Of a DNA stretch of 5,515 nt, positions 1 through 5,515 are shown piece after piece. Position numbers and translations under genes: made by a program. The stretch comes from Acidobacteriota bacterium. GTDB taxonomy: Bacteria; Acidobacteriota; Terriglobia; Acidiferrales; UBA7541. The stretch is from assembly GCA_003133505.1 (NCBI GenBank), contig PKXT01000195.1, positions 1 through 5,515 of the forward strand. The letters run 5' to 3'. Positions within the stretch are counted from its first letter, which is position 1. Every line of letters begins with the position of its first letter. The notes beneath the pieces are model-generated. The model saw only the letters and a list, made by a program, of their open reading frames with translations. It was not told where the DNA came from and did not search any database.

Positions 1-192
1 GGTGCGCTTCTGTTCCGCATGGGCAAACGCGGACAGGAGCTCAGGGGGGAGGAAGTTATCCTGCCAAACAGGCGCGGTGGGGTAGCTAGTGTAACGCGGA
101 CCGGGCCGGTTGTAGCGAGAAAGAAACTCCTCGGAAACGTGTAAGTCGGAGGCCCGCAAAACTGGTAGCGCCGTAGCTATTGGTTGGCTCAC
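1..192 (-). CDS. hemN: Oxygen-independent coproporphyrinogen III oxidase, N-terminal part (cut by window edge)
   Basis: This radical-SAM enzyme oxidatively decarboxylates coproporphyrinogen III to protoporphyrinogen IX in the cytoplasm without oxygen. Only the first 64 codons are present, running off the left edge; the family is usually about 450 residues. Reading the minus strand from GTG at 192-190 gives an open frame to the edge. It contains RYNRPGPRYTSYPTAPVW at residues 26-43, the N-terminal signature of true HemN (E. coli has KYNYSGPRYTSYPTA). HemW-type heme chaperones lack this segment, which argues against that alternative. The CxxxCxxC iron-sulfur motif would lie outside the window. 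The GTG is chosen because it overlaps the hemE stop (GTGA, 189-192) and has GAGG at 202-199 on the minus strand, 6 nt upstream. The overlap implies cotranscription and translational coupling with hemE, the preceding pathway step. The family call is strong; that the distal part is intact is not shown. Confidence 0.9.
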   Translation of the reverse strand, partial: MSQPIATALPVLRASDLHVSEEFLSRYNRPGPRYTSYPTAPVWQDNFLPPELLSAFAHAEQKRT

Positions 193-1244
193 ATTTCGCC
201 TCGAGCCGCTGAAACGGCAGTGAGCGAAACCGATTTTCCGGCAGCCACAAAAGCTTGGGCGTTTTCGACGGGCGTATCGGGGAGAATGCCGTGCCCGAGA
301 TTCAGGATATGCCCAATGCCGCCGGTGAGCTCAATGGCGCGTTTCGCGGCGCGGCCAGCGACTTCCGGAGAGGCGAGGAGCGCGGCGGGATCGACATTGC
401 CTTGCAGGGCGACGCCGAGGCCGAGTATCTCGCGAGTGGCGGATAAGTCGGTGCGCCAATCCACACTCAGAACATTTGCGCCCGCGCGCGCCATTGGATG
501 CACCAAATGGCTGGCGCCACGCGCATAGAGGATAACGGGAGCGTCTCCCGCATTTAATTCTTGAATCAACATTTGCGTGGCTGGCAGTGCGAACCCCTCA
601 TACTGTTCGGCGCTCAGTTCACCTGCCCAAGTGTCGAAGATTTGCACGGCTGCGGCGCCAGCGTCCAGTTGGGCGTGAAGATAGCGCGCTGTTGCGCGAG
701 CGATGCGGTCAAGAAGAGAGCGCAATAAATCCGGCGCGGCGTACAACATGCGCTTGACCCGCTTAAGTTCACCACGAACGCTGCCTTCAACCATGTAGCA
801 GGCGAGCGTCCACGGAGCGGCGGCAAATCCAAGCGCGGGAACGCCCGGTCCGGCTTCGTGGCACAACAGCGATATCGCCTGTGAGACGAAAGGAGTCGCC
901 TCCAGGGGATCAAAGTCGCGCAAGCGGTCGATGCCGCGCTGATCGCGAATGGGATCGGGCAGCACAGGACCGCTGTCAGGAACGCGTAGTTCCAGTCCCA
1001 TCGCTTCAGCGACGACAAGAATGTCGCTGAAAACGATGATGGCGTCCACCCCCAGGCACCGAAAAGGCTGCAAGGAAACCTCGGCTGCTAATTCGGGAGT
1101 CTTGCATAACTCCAGGAAAGAATAGTGCTGGCGCAACGCTTGGTATTCGGGAAGATAACGCCCCGCCTGGCGCATGATCCATACTGGAACTCGTTCCACC
1201 GGCTGGCAGCGGCACGCGCGCAGAAACATATCTTTTTGGGACAT
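189..1244 (-). CDS. hemE: Uroporphyrinogen III decarboxylase
   Basis: HemE removes the four acetate carboxyls of uroporphyrinogen III to give coproporphyrinogen III. It is a cofactor-free cytoplasmic TIM-barrel enzyme, usually a dimer. With the start chosen here it is 351 residues, normal for the family. Visible signatures: PVWIMRQAGRYLPEY at about residues 20-34 (substrate-binding arginines), FSDIL with the key Asp at about 74, PWTLACYMVEG at 144-154 with the active-site Tyr at about 150, IFDTWAG at 202-208, GNVDP at 282-286, and NLGHGILPDTPVE near 315-327 with the conserved His at about 318. The frame extends upstream to ATG 1274-1272, adding MPYAPYSRSC. I prefer ATG 1244-1242 because it puts PVW at residue 20, close to its place in E. 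coli HemE (about 22), and leaves a leader after the promoter at 1290-1318. Neither start has a clear Shine-Dalgarno. It is first of a minus-strand operon and overlaps hemN by 4 nt. Confidence 0.96.
   Translation of the reverse strand: MSQKDMFLRACRCQPVERVPVWIMRQAGRYLPEYQALRQHYSFLELCKTPELAAEVSLQPFRCLGVDAIIVFSDILVVAEAMGLELRVPDSGPVLPDPIRDQRGIDRLRDFDPLEATPFVSQAISLLCHEAGPGVPALGFAAAPWTLACYMVEGSVRGELKRVKRMLYAAPDLLRSLLDRIARATARYLHAQLDAGAAAVQIFDTWAGELSAEQYEGFALPATQMLIQELNAGDAPVILYARGASHLVHPMARAGANVLSVDWRTDLSATREILGLGVALQGNVDPAALLASPEVAGRAAKRAIELTGGIGHILNLGHGILPDTPVENAQAFVAAGKSVSLTAVSAARGEM
199..202 (-). promoter_or_regulatory. Ribosome binding site for hemN, inside the hemE 3' end
   Basis: On the minus strand GAGG lies 6 nt upstream of the GTG at 192-190, within the last codons of hemE. 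It decides the hemN start, which would otherwise be ambiguous because GTG is a weak start and no in-frame ATG follows in the visible part. Confidence 0.55.
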
Positions 1245-1289
1245 ACATGAGCGTGAATAGGGCGCGTAGGGCATCTTTGAGCGTTAGCG

Positions 1290-1318
1290 AGTATAAGTTG
1301 CGATCATCGGTGGGTCGA
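1290..1318 (-). promoter_or_regulatory. Putative sigma70-type promoter for hemE-hemN
   Basis: On the minus strand TCGACC (1318-1313, 4 of 6 to TTGACA) is followed after 17 nt by TATACT (1295-1290, 5 of 6 to TATAAT). Transcription would start near 1283. That leaves about 40 nt before the preferred hemE ATG at 1244, but only about 9 nt before the upstream ATG at 1274. A 9-nt pseudo-palindrome, CGATCATCG, sits in the spacer at 1301-1309. Prediction by eye only. Confidence 0.45.
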
Positions 1319-1346
1319 GATTTCTTCCGGTTTCGGCGCGAATAGT

Positions 1347-1352
1347 TATAAT
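1347..1352 (+). promoter_or_regulatory. Putative -10 element for the ccsA-hemACDB operon
   Basis: A perfect TATAAT lies 39 nt upstream of the first plus-strand ATG (1392), in the intergenic region. No good -35 is found at 16-18 nt upstream (best is TTCCGG at 1325-1330), so an activator or a different sigma factor may be needed. The start of transcription would be near 1359, giving a leader of about 33 nt. Confidence 0.4.
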
Positions 1353-1361
1353 AGCGCAGGC

Positions 1362-1376
1362 GTCGCTCCGCGCGAC
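1362..1376 (+). other. Short hairpin in the predicted leader of the ccsA-hem transcript
   Basis: GTCGC at 1362-1366 and GCGAC at 1372-1376 are exact inverted repeats with a 5-nt loop. It would lie at the very 5' end of the transcript predicted from the -10 at 1347. A 5-bp GC-rich stem is easily found by chance in GC-rich DNA, and there is no U tract, so it is not a terminator. Confidence 0.2.
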
Positions 1377-1391
1377 ATCACCATATCCGCA

Positions 1392-2207
1392 ATGCATCAC
1401 ACACTAGCCTACGTCAGTCTGGCTTTCTATGCCGCAAGTCTTGCCGGCTATGCCGGTTTCCTCTATGACGAGAAGGCATGGATGGGGCGTATCGCGCCGG
1501 TACTTCTGGCGGGAGGAGTGTTGACACACTATCTGGCGCTGATGGAGCGCTCGCGCTGGGTGCATACCGTTCCGTACGACGATTTGTATGGCTCAATGTC
1601 GCTATTCGTCTGGCTGCTTGCGCTGACCTATCTTATATTGGAAATATGGCATCGGCGGCCGTCCGTTGGCGCCTTTGTGCTGCCATTTATTGTGGTTTGG
1701 CAGCTCGCGCTGCTGATTTTTGCGCCCGCTACGCCGCCCCCGCCCCCGCCGGGCCGCGGTCCCATGCTTGCGTTGCATATCACCATGGGAATTCTGGGCT
1801 ATGCGGCCTTTGCGCTATCTTTCATTCTAAGCGTCATCTATATACTACAGAGCCGGGTGTTGCGAAACCGAAGGCCGGGGCGAGCGTTCTGGAGATTTCC
1901 GCCGCTGGACGTGCTGGACAGAATGATCCGCAGCAGCGTGTGGATGGGGCTGGCGGCTTCGATTGCAGGACTAGTTCTCGGATTGATTTGGGAGAGAAGA
2001 CTTAGCGGGACCTATTCCGCCACCGATCCGAAAGTACTGTTTACGTTCATGATTATCGGGCTGTATGGCCTTTACCTATGGCTGGGAGGTCTGCCGGCTT
2101 GGCGCGGGCCGCGGGCGGCGCGGTTTTGTGCGCTGAGCTTCGTTTTGGTTCTTTTCAGCTATACGCTGGTGAACCTATATATGACCGGCTTCCATAGGTA
2201 TTTTTAA
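1392..2207 (+). CDS. CcsA/HemX-type cytochrome c assembly membrane protein
   Basis: A polytopic membrane protein of 271 residues with about eight hydrophobic helices (roughly 5-24, 33-51, 69-86, 93-112, 126-152, 183-200, 213-231, 243-264). It fits the CcsA/CcmC/HemX superfamily. In that superfamily CcsA passes heme to apocytochrome c, while Bacillus HemX is encoded next to hemA and lowers GluTR level. Supporting features: His129 opening a helix (LHITMGILGYAAF), and a C-terminal SYTLVNLYMTGFHRY with His268 resembling the conserved CcsA ending. Other histidines are at 46, 58 and 87. The tryptophan-rich WWD heme-handling motif is degenerate: GTYSATDPK at 206-214 keeps DPK but lacks the tryptophans. 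Residues 115-120 are six consecutive prolines in a loop. No clear Shine-Dalgarno precedes ATG 1392. Its stop overlaps the hemA start by 1 nt (TAATG). Role, either cytochrome c maturation or HemA control, cannot be settled from sequence. Confidence 0.82.
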   Translation: MHHTLAYVSLAFYAASLAGYAGFLYDEKAWMGRIAPVLLAGGVLTHYLALMERSRWVHTVPYDDLYGSMSLFVWLLALTYLILEIWHRRPSVGAFVLPFIVVWQLALLIFAPATPPPPPPGRGPMLALHITMGILGYAAFALSFILSVIYILQSRVLRNRRPGRAFWRFPPLDVLDRMIRSSVWMGLAASIAGLVLGLIWERRLSGTYSATDPKVLFTFMIIGLYGLYLWLGGLPAWRGPRAARFCALSFVLVLFSYTLVNLYMTGFHRYF

Positions 2208-3511
2208 TGGTCCGAAGCGTACAGGCGGAATGCCTCGACGTGACCTTGGTCGGGTGCAATCATCGCAGCGCGTCAGTGGGCGTTCGCGAAAGGATCGCCT
2301 TTACCTCCGAACAGGCCCTGCATGCGGCCGACGAATTGTGCATGAGGGGCATCGTGGAAGAGGCCATTGTGCTTTCCACCTGCAACCGCAGCGAAGTCTA
2401 TGGCGTTGCCAGTGAGCAAAATGCGGACGCGCCCGCCGCGCTGGAAGGATTTTTTACCGCATTTCACGGGCTTTCCCCCAGCGACATTGACACCCATTTG
2501 TACCGGCACACTGGCGGCCCGGCAGTGGAGCATCTTTTTCGCGTAACGGCCGGCTTGGATTCCATGATGCTTGGGGAAGCGGAAATTCTGGGGCAGGTTC
2601 GTGATGCCTACGGAAAGGCATTGGAGCGGGGCACGACGGGACCGGTCCTCAATCGTCTGTTCCAAAGCGCGCTGGAAATCGGCAAGCGGGTTCGCGCGGA
2701 AACGGAACTGGGTGCGCATGCGATGTCAGTGGCCTCCGCCGGAGTGAAGCTGGCGGAAAGTGTTTTTGGCGATCTGAAAGGCCATAGCGCGCTAATCATG
2801 GGAGCGGGCTCGGTAGCGGAGCAGGTGATTGGGTGCCTTCGCCAGCGCGGGATTGGCGAGATGCGAATCGTCAACCGTTCGCGCGAACGGGCGGAAGAAT
2901 TGGCCGTGCGCTATGGAGCGGCGCCGGCGAGTTGGGAAACCCTGGCGGACCAGCTGAGCTGGCCGGATGTAATCGTCACGTCGGTGAGCGCGACAGACGC
3001 GGTGCTGGATCGCGAGACGCTCGAAAAGGTGATGGTCGATCGGGAAGGCCGGGCAATCTTTATCGTGGACCTGGGAGTGCCGCGAAATGTGCAATCCGAT
3101 GCGGCGGATGTTTACAACCTCTATCTTTATAACCTGGACGATCTGGATAAGATCGTAAGCGGCAATCGCAACGCGCGGGAGGCTGAGATCCCGCGCGCGG
3201 AAGCGCTGATCCAAGAACAGATTCATAAATTCGACGCGTGGAAAAATAGCATTGCGGCGGTGAGGCTGATCGAGGATCTGCGGGCGCAGATGCACGAGGA
3301 GCGCCGCGAGTTCCTGCGTGACAGGCGCCAATTACCCGAAAATCTTTCCGCGGCGGAGCGGGAGCGAATGGAGCAATTGACTTCCGACCTGGTGGAAAGG
3401 CTTTTGAAGGGTCCATCAGGAAAACTGCGGCGGGCGCGCGGTCTGCGCGAGCGGATTGAAAGGGCCGAAATACTGCGGGAACTGTTTGGCGCGGACGAGA
3501 ATTCCGAGTGA
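2207..3511 (+). CDS. hemA: Glutamyl-tRNA reductase
   Basis: HemA reduces the glutamyl group of Glu-tRNA(Glu) to glutamate-1-semialdehyde with NADPH. It is the first committed and usually rate-setting step of the C5 route to tetrapyrroles. The protein has 434 residues, normal length. Domains in order: catalytic domain with CNHRSASVGVRE at 17-28 and STCNRSE at 57-63, where Cys59 is the expected thioester nucleophile; GLDSMMLGEAEILGQVRDAY at 116-135; NADPH-binding Rossmann domain with GAGSVAE at 199-205 and NRS at 223-225; DLGVPRNV at 288-295 and YNLDDL at 308-313; then a long charged helical C-terminal dimerisation domain (about 320-425). ATG 2207 overlaps the stop of the preceding membrane-protein gene; AGG at 2196-2198 is a weak binding site 8 nt upstream. 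The end overlaps hemC by 4 nt. One oddity is Cys17 where most homologues have a hydrophobic or small residue (GLNHR, GVNHR). Confidence 0.97.
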   Translation: MVRSVQAECLDVTLVGCNHRSASVGVRERIAFTSEQALHAADELCMRGIVEEAIVLSTCNRSEVYGVASEQNADAPAALEGFFTAFHGLSPSDIDTHLYRHTGGPAVEHLFRVTAGLDSMMLGEAEILGQVRDAYGKALERGTTGPVLNRLFQSALEIGKRVRAETELGAHAMSVASAGVKLAESVFGDLKGHSALIMGAGSVAEQVIGCLRQRGIGEMRIVNRSRERAEELAVRYGAAPASWETLADQLSWPDVIVTSVSATDAVLDRETLEKVMVDREGRAIFIVDLGVPRNVQSDAADVYNLYLYNLDDLDKIVSGNRNAREAEIPRAEALIQEQIHKFDAWKNSIAAVRLIEDLRAQMHEERREFLRDRRQLPENLSAAERERMEQLTSDLVERLLKGPSGKLRRARGLRERIERAEILRELFGADENSE

Positions 3512-4437
3512 AGACGCTGCGAATTGGCTCGCGCGGTAGCACGCTGGCAATGTGGCAGTCCCATCACGTTTGCGGGGAGTTGATGCGCCTGTGGGGGTGC
3601 GATGCGGAAATTGTCCGCATCCGCACGGTGGGCGATCGCGATGCCGAAAGCGCAATTCCTCTGTTGGGGAGCAAGGGTGTCTTCATCAAGGAAATTGAAG
3701 AGGCGTTGTTGAGCGGGCGTGTGGATTTGGCGGTGCACAGCATGAAGGACGTGCCCACGGAAACTCCGGCGGCGCTGATTTTCCCGGCGATTTTGAAACG
3801 CGGCGACGCGCGGGATTGCCTGATATCGCGAGGACACCTGCAACTAGCGCAATTGCCGCCGGGCGCGGTGGTGGGCACCAGCAGCTTGCGCCGCCAAGCC
3901 CAGTTGCGTGGATTTCGGCGGGATTTGGATGTGCGCGATCTTCGCGGGAATGTGGAAACGCGAATGACAAAGGTGGATGAAGGGGAACTTGACGCGGTGG
4001 TAATCGCGCGGGCGGGCGTGGAGCGATTGCGCGCGGCGCGGAAAATTGCGGAGACGTTTTCGACGGAGGTGATGCTACCGGCCGTTGGCCAAGGCGCATT
4101 GTGCATTGAGACGCGCGCCGAAGATACCGAACTGGTGGGTTTGCTGGGCGCGCTGGATGATTCTGAAACGCGTGCCTGCGTGACTGCCGAGCGTGCATTG
4201 CTGGGCCGCCTGGAGGGCGGATGCCAGGTTCCCCTCGGTGCGCTGGCGCATACCGAGGGCGAAAGCCTGGTGCTGGAAGCGTGCGTAATGGCGCTGGATG
4301 GCGGCGAATCCATTCGGCGAATCGCGCGGGGCCGAGCGGCTGTGCCCGGGAATTTGGGAATTGAATTAGGTGAAAAGTTGCTGGCAGAGGGCGCGGGAAG
4401 ACTACTGGAACGCGCAAGGCAAAATGCCCTCCGATAG
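3508..4437 (+). CDS. hemC: Porphobilinogen deaminase (hydroxymethylbilane synthase)
   Basis: HemC joins four porphobilinogens into linear hydroxymethylbilane in the cytoplasm, using a covalently attached dipyrromethane cofactor. The protein is 309 residues, typical. Visible motifs: RIGSRGSTLAMWQ at 5-17, VRIRTVGD at 36-43, GSKGVFIKEIE at 54-64, DLAVHSMKDVPTE at 73-85 with catalytic Asp81 (E. coli Asp84), GTSSLRRQAQL at 123-133, DLRGNVETR at 144-152, PAVGQGAL at 191-198, and EGGCQVPLGA at 236-245 with cofactor-binding Cys239 (E. coli Cys242). The GTG start at 3508 overlaps the hemA TGA as GTGA, a 4-nt coupling overlap, with GAGA at 3497-3500 as a weak binding site. The GTG start places RIGSRGS where the family expects it. 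The 3' end overlaps hemD by 14 nt. All catalytic residues checked are present. Confidence 0.97.
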   Translation: MKTLRIGSRGSTLAMWQSHHVCGELMRLWGCDAEIVRIRTVGDRDAESAIPLLGSKGVFIKEIEEALLSGRVDLAVHSMKDVPTETPAALIFPAILKRGDARDCLISRGHLQLAQLPPGAVVGTSSLRRQAQLRGFRRDLDVRDLRGNVETRMTKVDEGELDAVVIARAGVERLRAARKIAETFSTEVMLPAVGQGALCIETRAEDTELVGLLGALDDSETRACVTAERALLGRLEGGCQVPLGALAHTEGESLVLEACVMALDGGESIRRIARGRAAVPGNLGIELGEKLLAEGAGRLLERARQNALR

Positions 4438-5281
4438 CTCGCGGAAGCCTTTGGCCGGAAAACGAATTATGGTTACGCGAGCGGCCGAACACGCTAGGGA
4501 ATTGGCCCAGGAGCTCGAGGAAGCAGGCGCGAAAGTATTGTTGTTGCCGCTGGTGCGGTTGGCCAAGGCGGAAAATATACAGCCGATGGATGCGGCGCTA
4601 CGCGATCTCGGGAAATTCGATTGGCTGGTTTTCACCAGCGCGAATGCCATGCGATTCCTGGCCCAGCGCGGAACAGAGTTGGGTATACCGCTAGTGGGTA
4701 ACGCAAAGGCGACGCCCCACGTAGCGGCGGTGGGGCCGGCGACTGCGAACGCGGCTGCGGAGGCGGGTTTTTCGGTGAATATGGTTGCCACTCATCACAG
4801 CGGAAGGGAATTGGCCGCGGAGTTGATTGCCAAGGTGGGATCGCGAATGCGAGGTACGCGAATGTTGCTGCCTCGCGGCAATCGCGCTGATGATGCGCTG
4901 CCGTCGCTCTTGAGAGATGCGGGGGCGGAAGTTACCGAGGTCGTGGCGTACAGTACCGAGCCGTCGGAAGAATTTGACCAGAGCGTTCTGCGGCAACTCG
5001 AGCTTGGAAACGTGGACGTGATTACGCTGGCCAGCCCTTCGGCATTTCACGCCCTTGTTGAATTGGTCGGACGGGAAATGATTGAGCGCATCGCGCGGCA
5101 AACCTGGATCGCGGCCATCGGTCCGACGACAGCGGCGGCTATGCGGCAATTTGGATTGAAAGCACCCATTCAAGCCACCCGGGCAACATCGTCTGGGCTG
5201 GTAAATGCGATAATCCGTCATTATCAATCTAGTGAGTTAAATGGTTCGGCGGTTTCTTCGGCGTCGGTTTCTTCGTCATGA
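4424..5281 (+). CDS. hemD: Uroporphyrinogen III synthase
   Basis: HemD cyclises hydroxymethylbilane with inversion of ring D, giving uroporphyrinogen III. The family is poorly conserved, but two-lobed HemD features are visible in the 285 residues: GKRIMVTRA at 12-20, LLLPLVRL at 39-46, FDWLVFTSANAMRFL at 65-79, AAVGPATANAAAEAGF at 101-116, LLPRGNRADDALP at 148-160, VVAYSTEP at 173-180, VDVITLASPSAF at 197-208 and IAAIGPTTAAAM at 229-240. ATG 4424 is chosen: it has AAGG at 4416-4419 and puts the VTR motif near the N-terminus. A longer in-frame GTG start at 4370 would add 18 unrelated residues inside hemC. The gene overlaps hemC by 14 nt and hemB by 4 nt. The last 15 or so residues form a serine-rich tail beyond the usual family end, encoded by an imperfect 15-nt in-frame duplication. 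Confidence 0.94.
   Translation: MPSDSSRKPLAGKRIMVTRAAEHARELAQELEEAGAKVLLLPLVRLAKAENIQPMDAALRDLGKFDWLVFTSANAMRFLAQRGTELGIPLVGNAKATPHVAAVGPATANAAAEAGFSVNMVATHHSGRELAAELIAKVGSRMRGTRMLLPRGNRADDALPSLLRDAGAEVTEVVAYSTEPSEEFDQSVLRQLELGNVDVITLASPSAFHALVELVGREMIERIARQTWIAAIGPTTAAAMRQFGLKAPIQATRATSSGLVNAIIRHYQSSELNGSAVSSASVSSS
5250..5275 (+). repeat. Short in-frame direct repeat at the 3' end of hemD
   Basis: CGGTTTCTTCG occurs at 5250-5260 and again at 5265-5275, a 15-nt period that keeps the reading frame and encodes AVSSA then SVSSS. It forms the end of the serine-rich HemD tail and lies directly before the hemB start. The pyrimidine-rich copies leave no Shine-Dalgarno for hemB. Confidence 0.7.
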
Positions 5282-5515
5282 CATTTCCCACACATCGTCC
5301 ACGCAGGTTGCGCCGCACGGAAGCGATTCGTTCTTTGGTCCGCGAGACACGGCTGGGTGTCGGCAGCCTTATCTATCCTATGTTTGCGTGCCCGGGCTTG
5401 GAGGTGAAGAAGGAAGTCGGCTCGATGCCGGGAATTTTTCAGCAGTCCGTGGATCAAATTGTGGAGGAATGCCGCGAAGTCGCGGGCCTGGGAATTCCCG
5501 GGGTGATCCTGTTTG
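5278..5515 (+). CDS. hemB: Delta-aminolevulinic acid dehydratase (porphobilinogen synthase), N-terminal part (cut by window edge)
   Basis: HemB condenses two 5-aminolevulinate molecules to porphobilinogen in a cytoplasmic, usually octameric, TIM-barrel enzyme. The first 79 codons are present and run off the right edge; the full protein would be about 325-335 residues. Family signatures: RPRRLRRTEAIRSLVRETRL at 7-26 (the N-terminal arm), LIYPMFACPG at 31-40, SMPGIFQQSVDQIVEE at 49-64, and LGIPGVILF at 71-79. The metal-binding site and Schiff-base lysines lie beyond the window, so the metal type cannot be stated. ATG 5278 overlaps the hemD stop as ATGA. There is no visible Shine-Dalgarno upstream because the DNA there is pyrimidine-rich, so translation probably depends on ribosomes finishing hemD. 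The family call is secure. Confidence 0.95.
   Translation, partial: MTFPTHRPRRLRRTEAIRSLVRETRLGVGSLIYPMFACPGLEVKKEVGSMPGIFQQSVDQIVEECREVAGLGIPGVILF

Noticed and set aside
184..528. Plus-strand frame of 114 codons starting at TTG
   Set aside because: It is antisense to hemE, which has complete family motifs, and has no recognisable domain or binding site.
1362..1376. Leader hairpin as a terminator, attenuator or riboswitch
   Set aside because: The stem is only 5 bp with no U tract, and the leader of about 33 nt is too short for a known riboswitch. Kept only as a low-confidence structure.
1478..2005. Plus-strand 175-codon frame inside the CcsA/HemX-like gene
   Set aside because: It is an out-of-frame shadow. 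The overlapping 271-codon frame has clear membrane helices and CcsA-like histidines, and it joins hemA by a stop-start overlap.
4370..4423. Longer hemD from GTG 4370
   Set aside because: It would add 18 residues (MKSCWQRAREDYWNAQGK) with no HemD similarity and a 68-nt overlap with hemC, with no well-placed binding site. ATG 4424 has AAGG just upstream and gives a normal N-terminus.
3564..4492. Long minus-strand open frames (249 and 268 codons) opposite hemC
   Set aside because: They lie wholly antisense to a hemC with all catalytic motifs. Their composition, rich in Arg, Pro, Ser and Ala, is what GC-rich codon bias produces on the opposite strand. No family motif is seen.
5224..5457. Minus-strand 77-codon frame containing CGKCH, which looks like a cytochrome c heme-binding CxxCH
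   Set aside because: The motif is just the reverse complement of the hemB start (5278-5292), and the frame overlaps the well-supported hemB and hemD ends. Chance.

Overview
The window is a compact bacterial heme-biosynthesis locus made of two divergent gene sets. The C5 route is indicated by glutamyl-tRNA reductase (HemA). Codon use is GC-rich. An organism in or near the Acidobacteriota is my best guess, from the arrangement of a CcsA/HemX-type membrane gene followed by hemA-hemC-hemD-hemB, opposite hemE-hemN, and from the general protein character. This is inference from memory of similar loci. Other GC-rich Gram-negative phyla are not excluded.

Layout, left to right. Minus strand: the first 64 codons of hemN (cut off by the left window edge), preceded by a complete hemE. 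The hemN start codon overlaps the hemE stop by 4 nt. Then comes a spacer of about 120-150 bp (1245/1275-1391) carrying a promoter-like sequence for each direction. Plus strand: a ccsA/hemX-like cytochrome c assembly-type membrane protein, hemA, hemC, hemD and the first 79 codons of hemB (cut off by the right edge). All four plus-strand junctions overlap (1, 4, 14 and 4 nt), so the set is almost certainly one translationally coupled transcript.

How the genes work together: HemA reduces Glu-tRNA to glutamate-1-semialdehyde. HemL, which would make ALA, is not in the window. HemB joins two ALA to porphobilinogen, HemC builds hydroxymethylbilane, HemD closes it to uroporphyrinogen III, HemE decarboxylates that to coproporphyrinogen III, and HemN oxidises it without oxygen to protoporphyrinogen IX. 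The CcsA/HemX-like protein ties the pathway to heme handling at the membrane, or to control of HemA level.

There are no mobile elements, CRISPR arrays, RNA genes or phage traces. No stretch of more than 300 bp lacks a gene. I do not see a previously undescribed system. The points worth a second look are the divergent control region, the altered tryptophan-rich motif and hexaproline stretch of the CcsA/HemX-like protein, two start-site choices, and a serine-rich HemD tail encoded by a short in-frame repeat.
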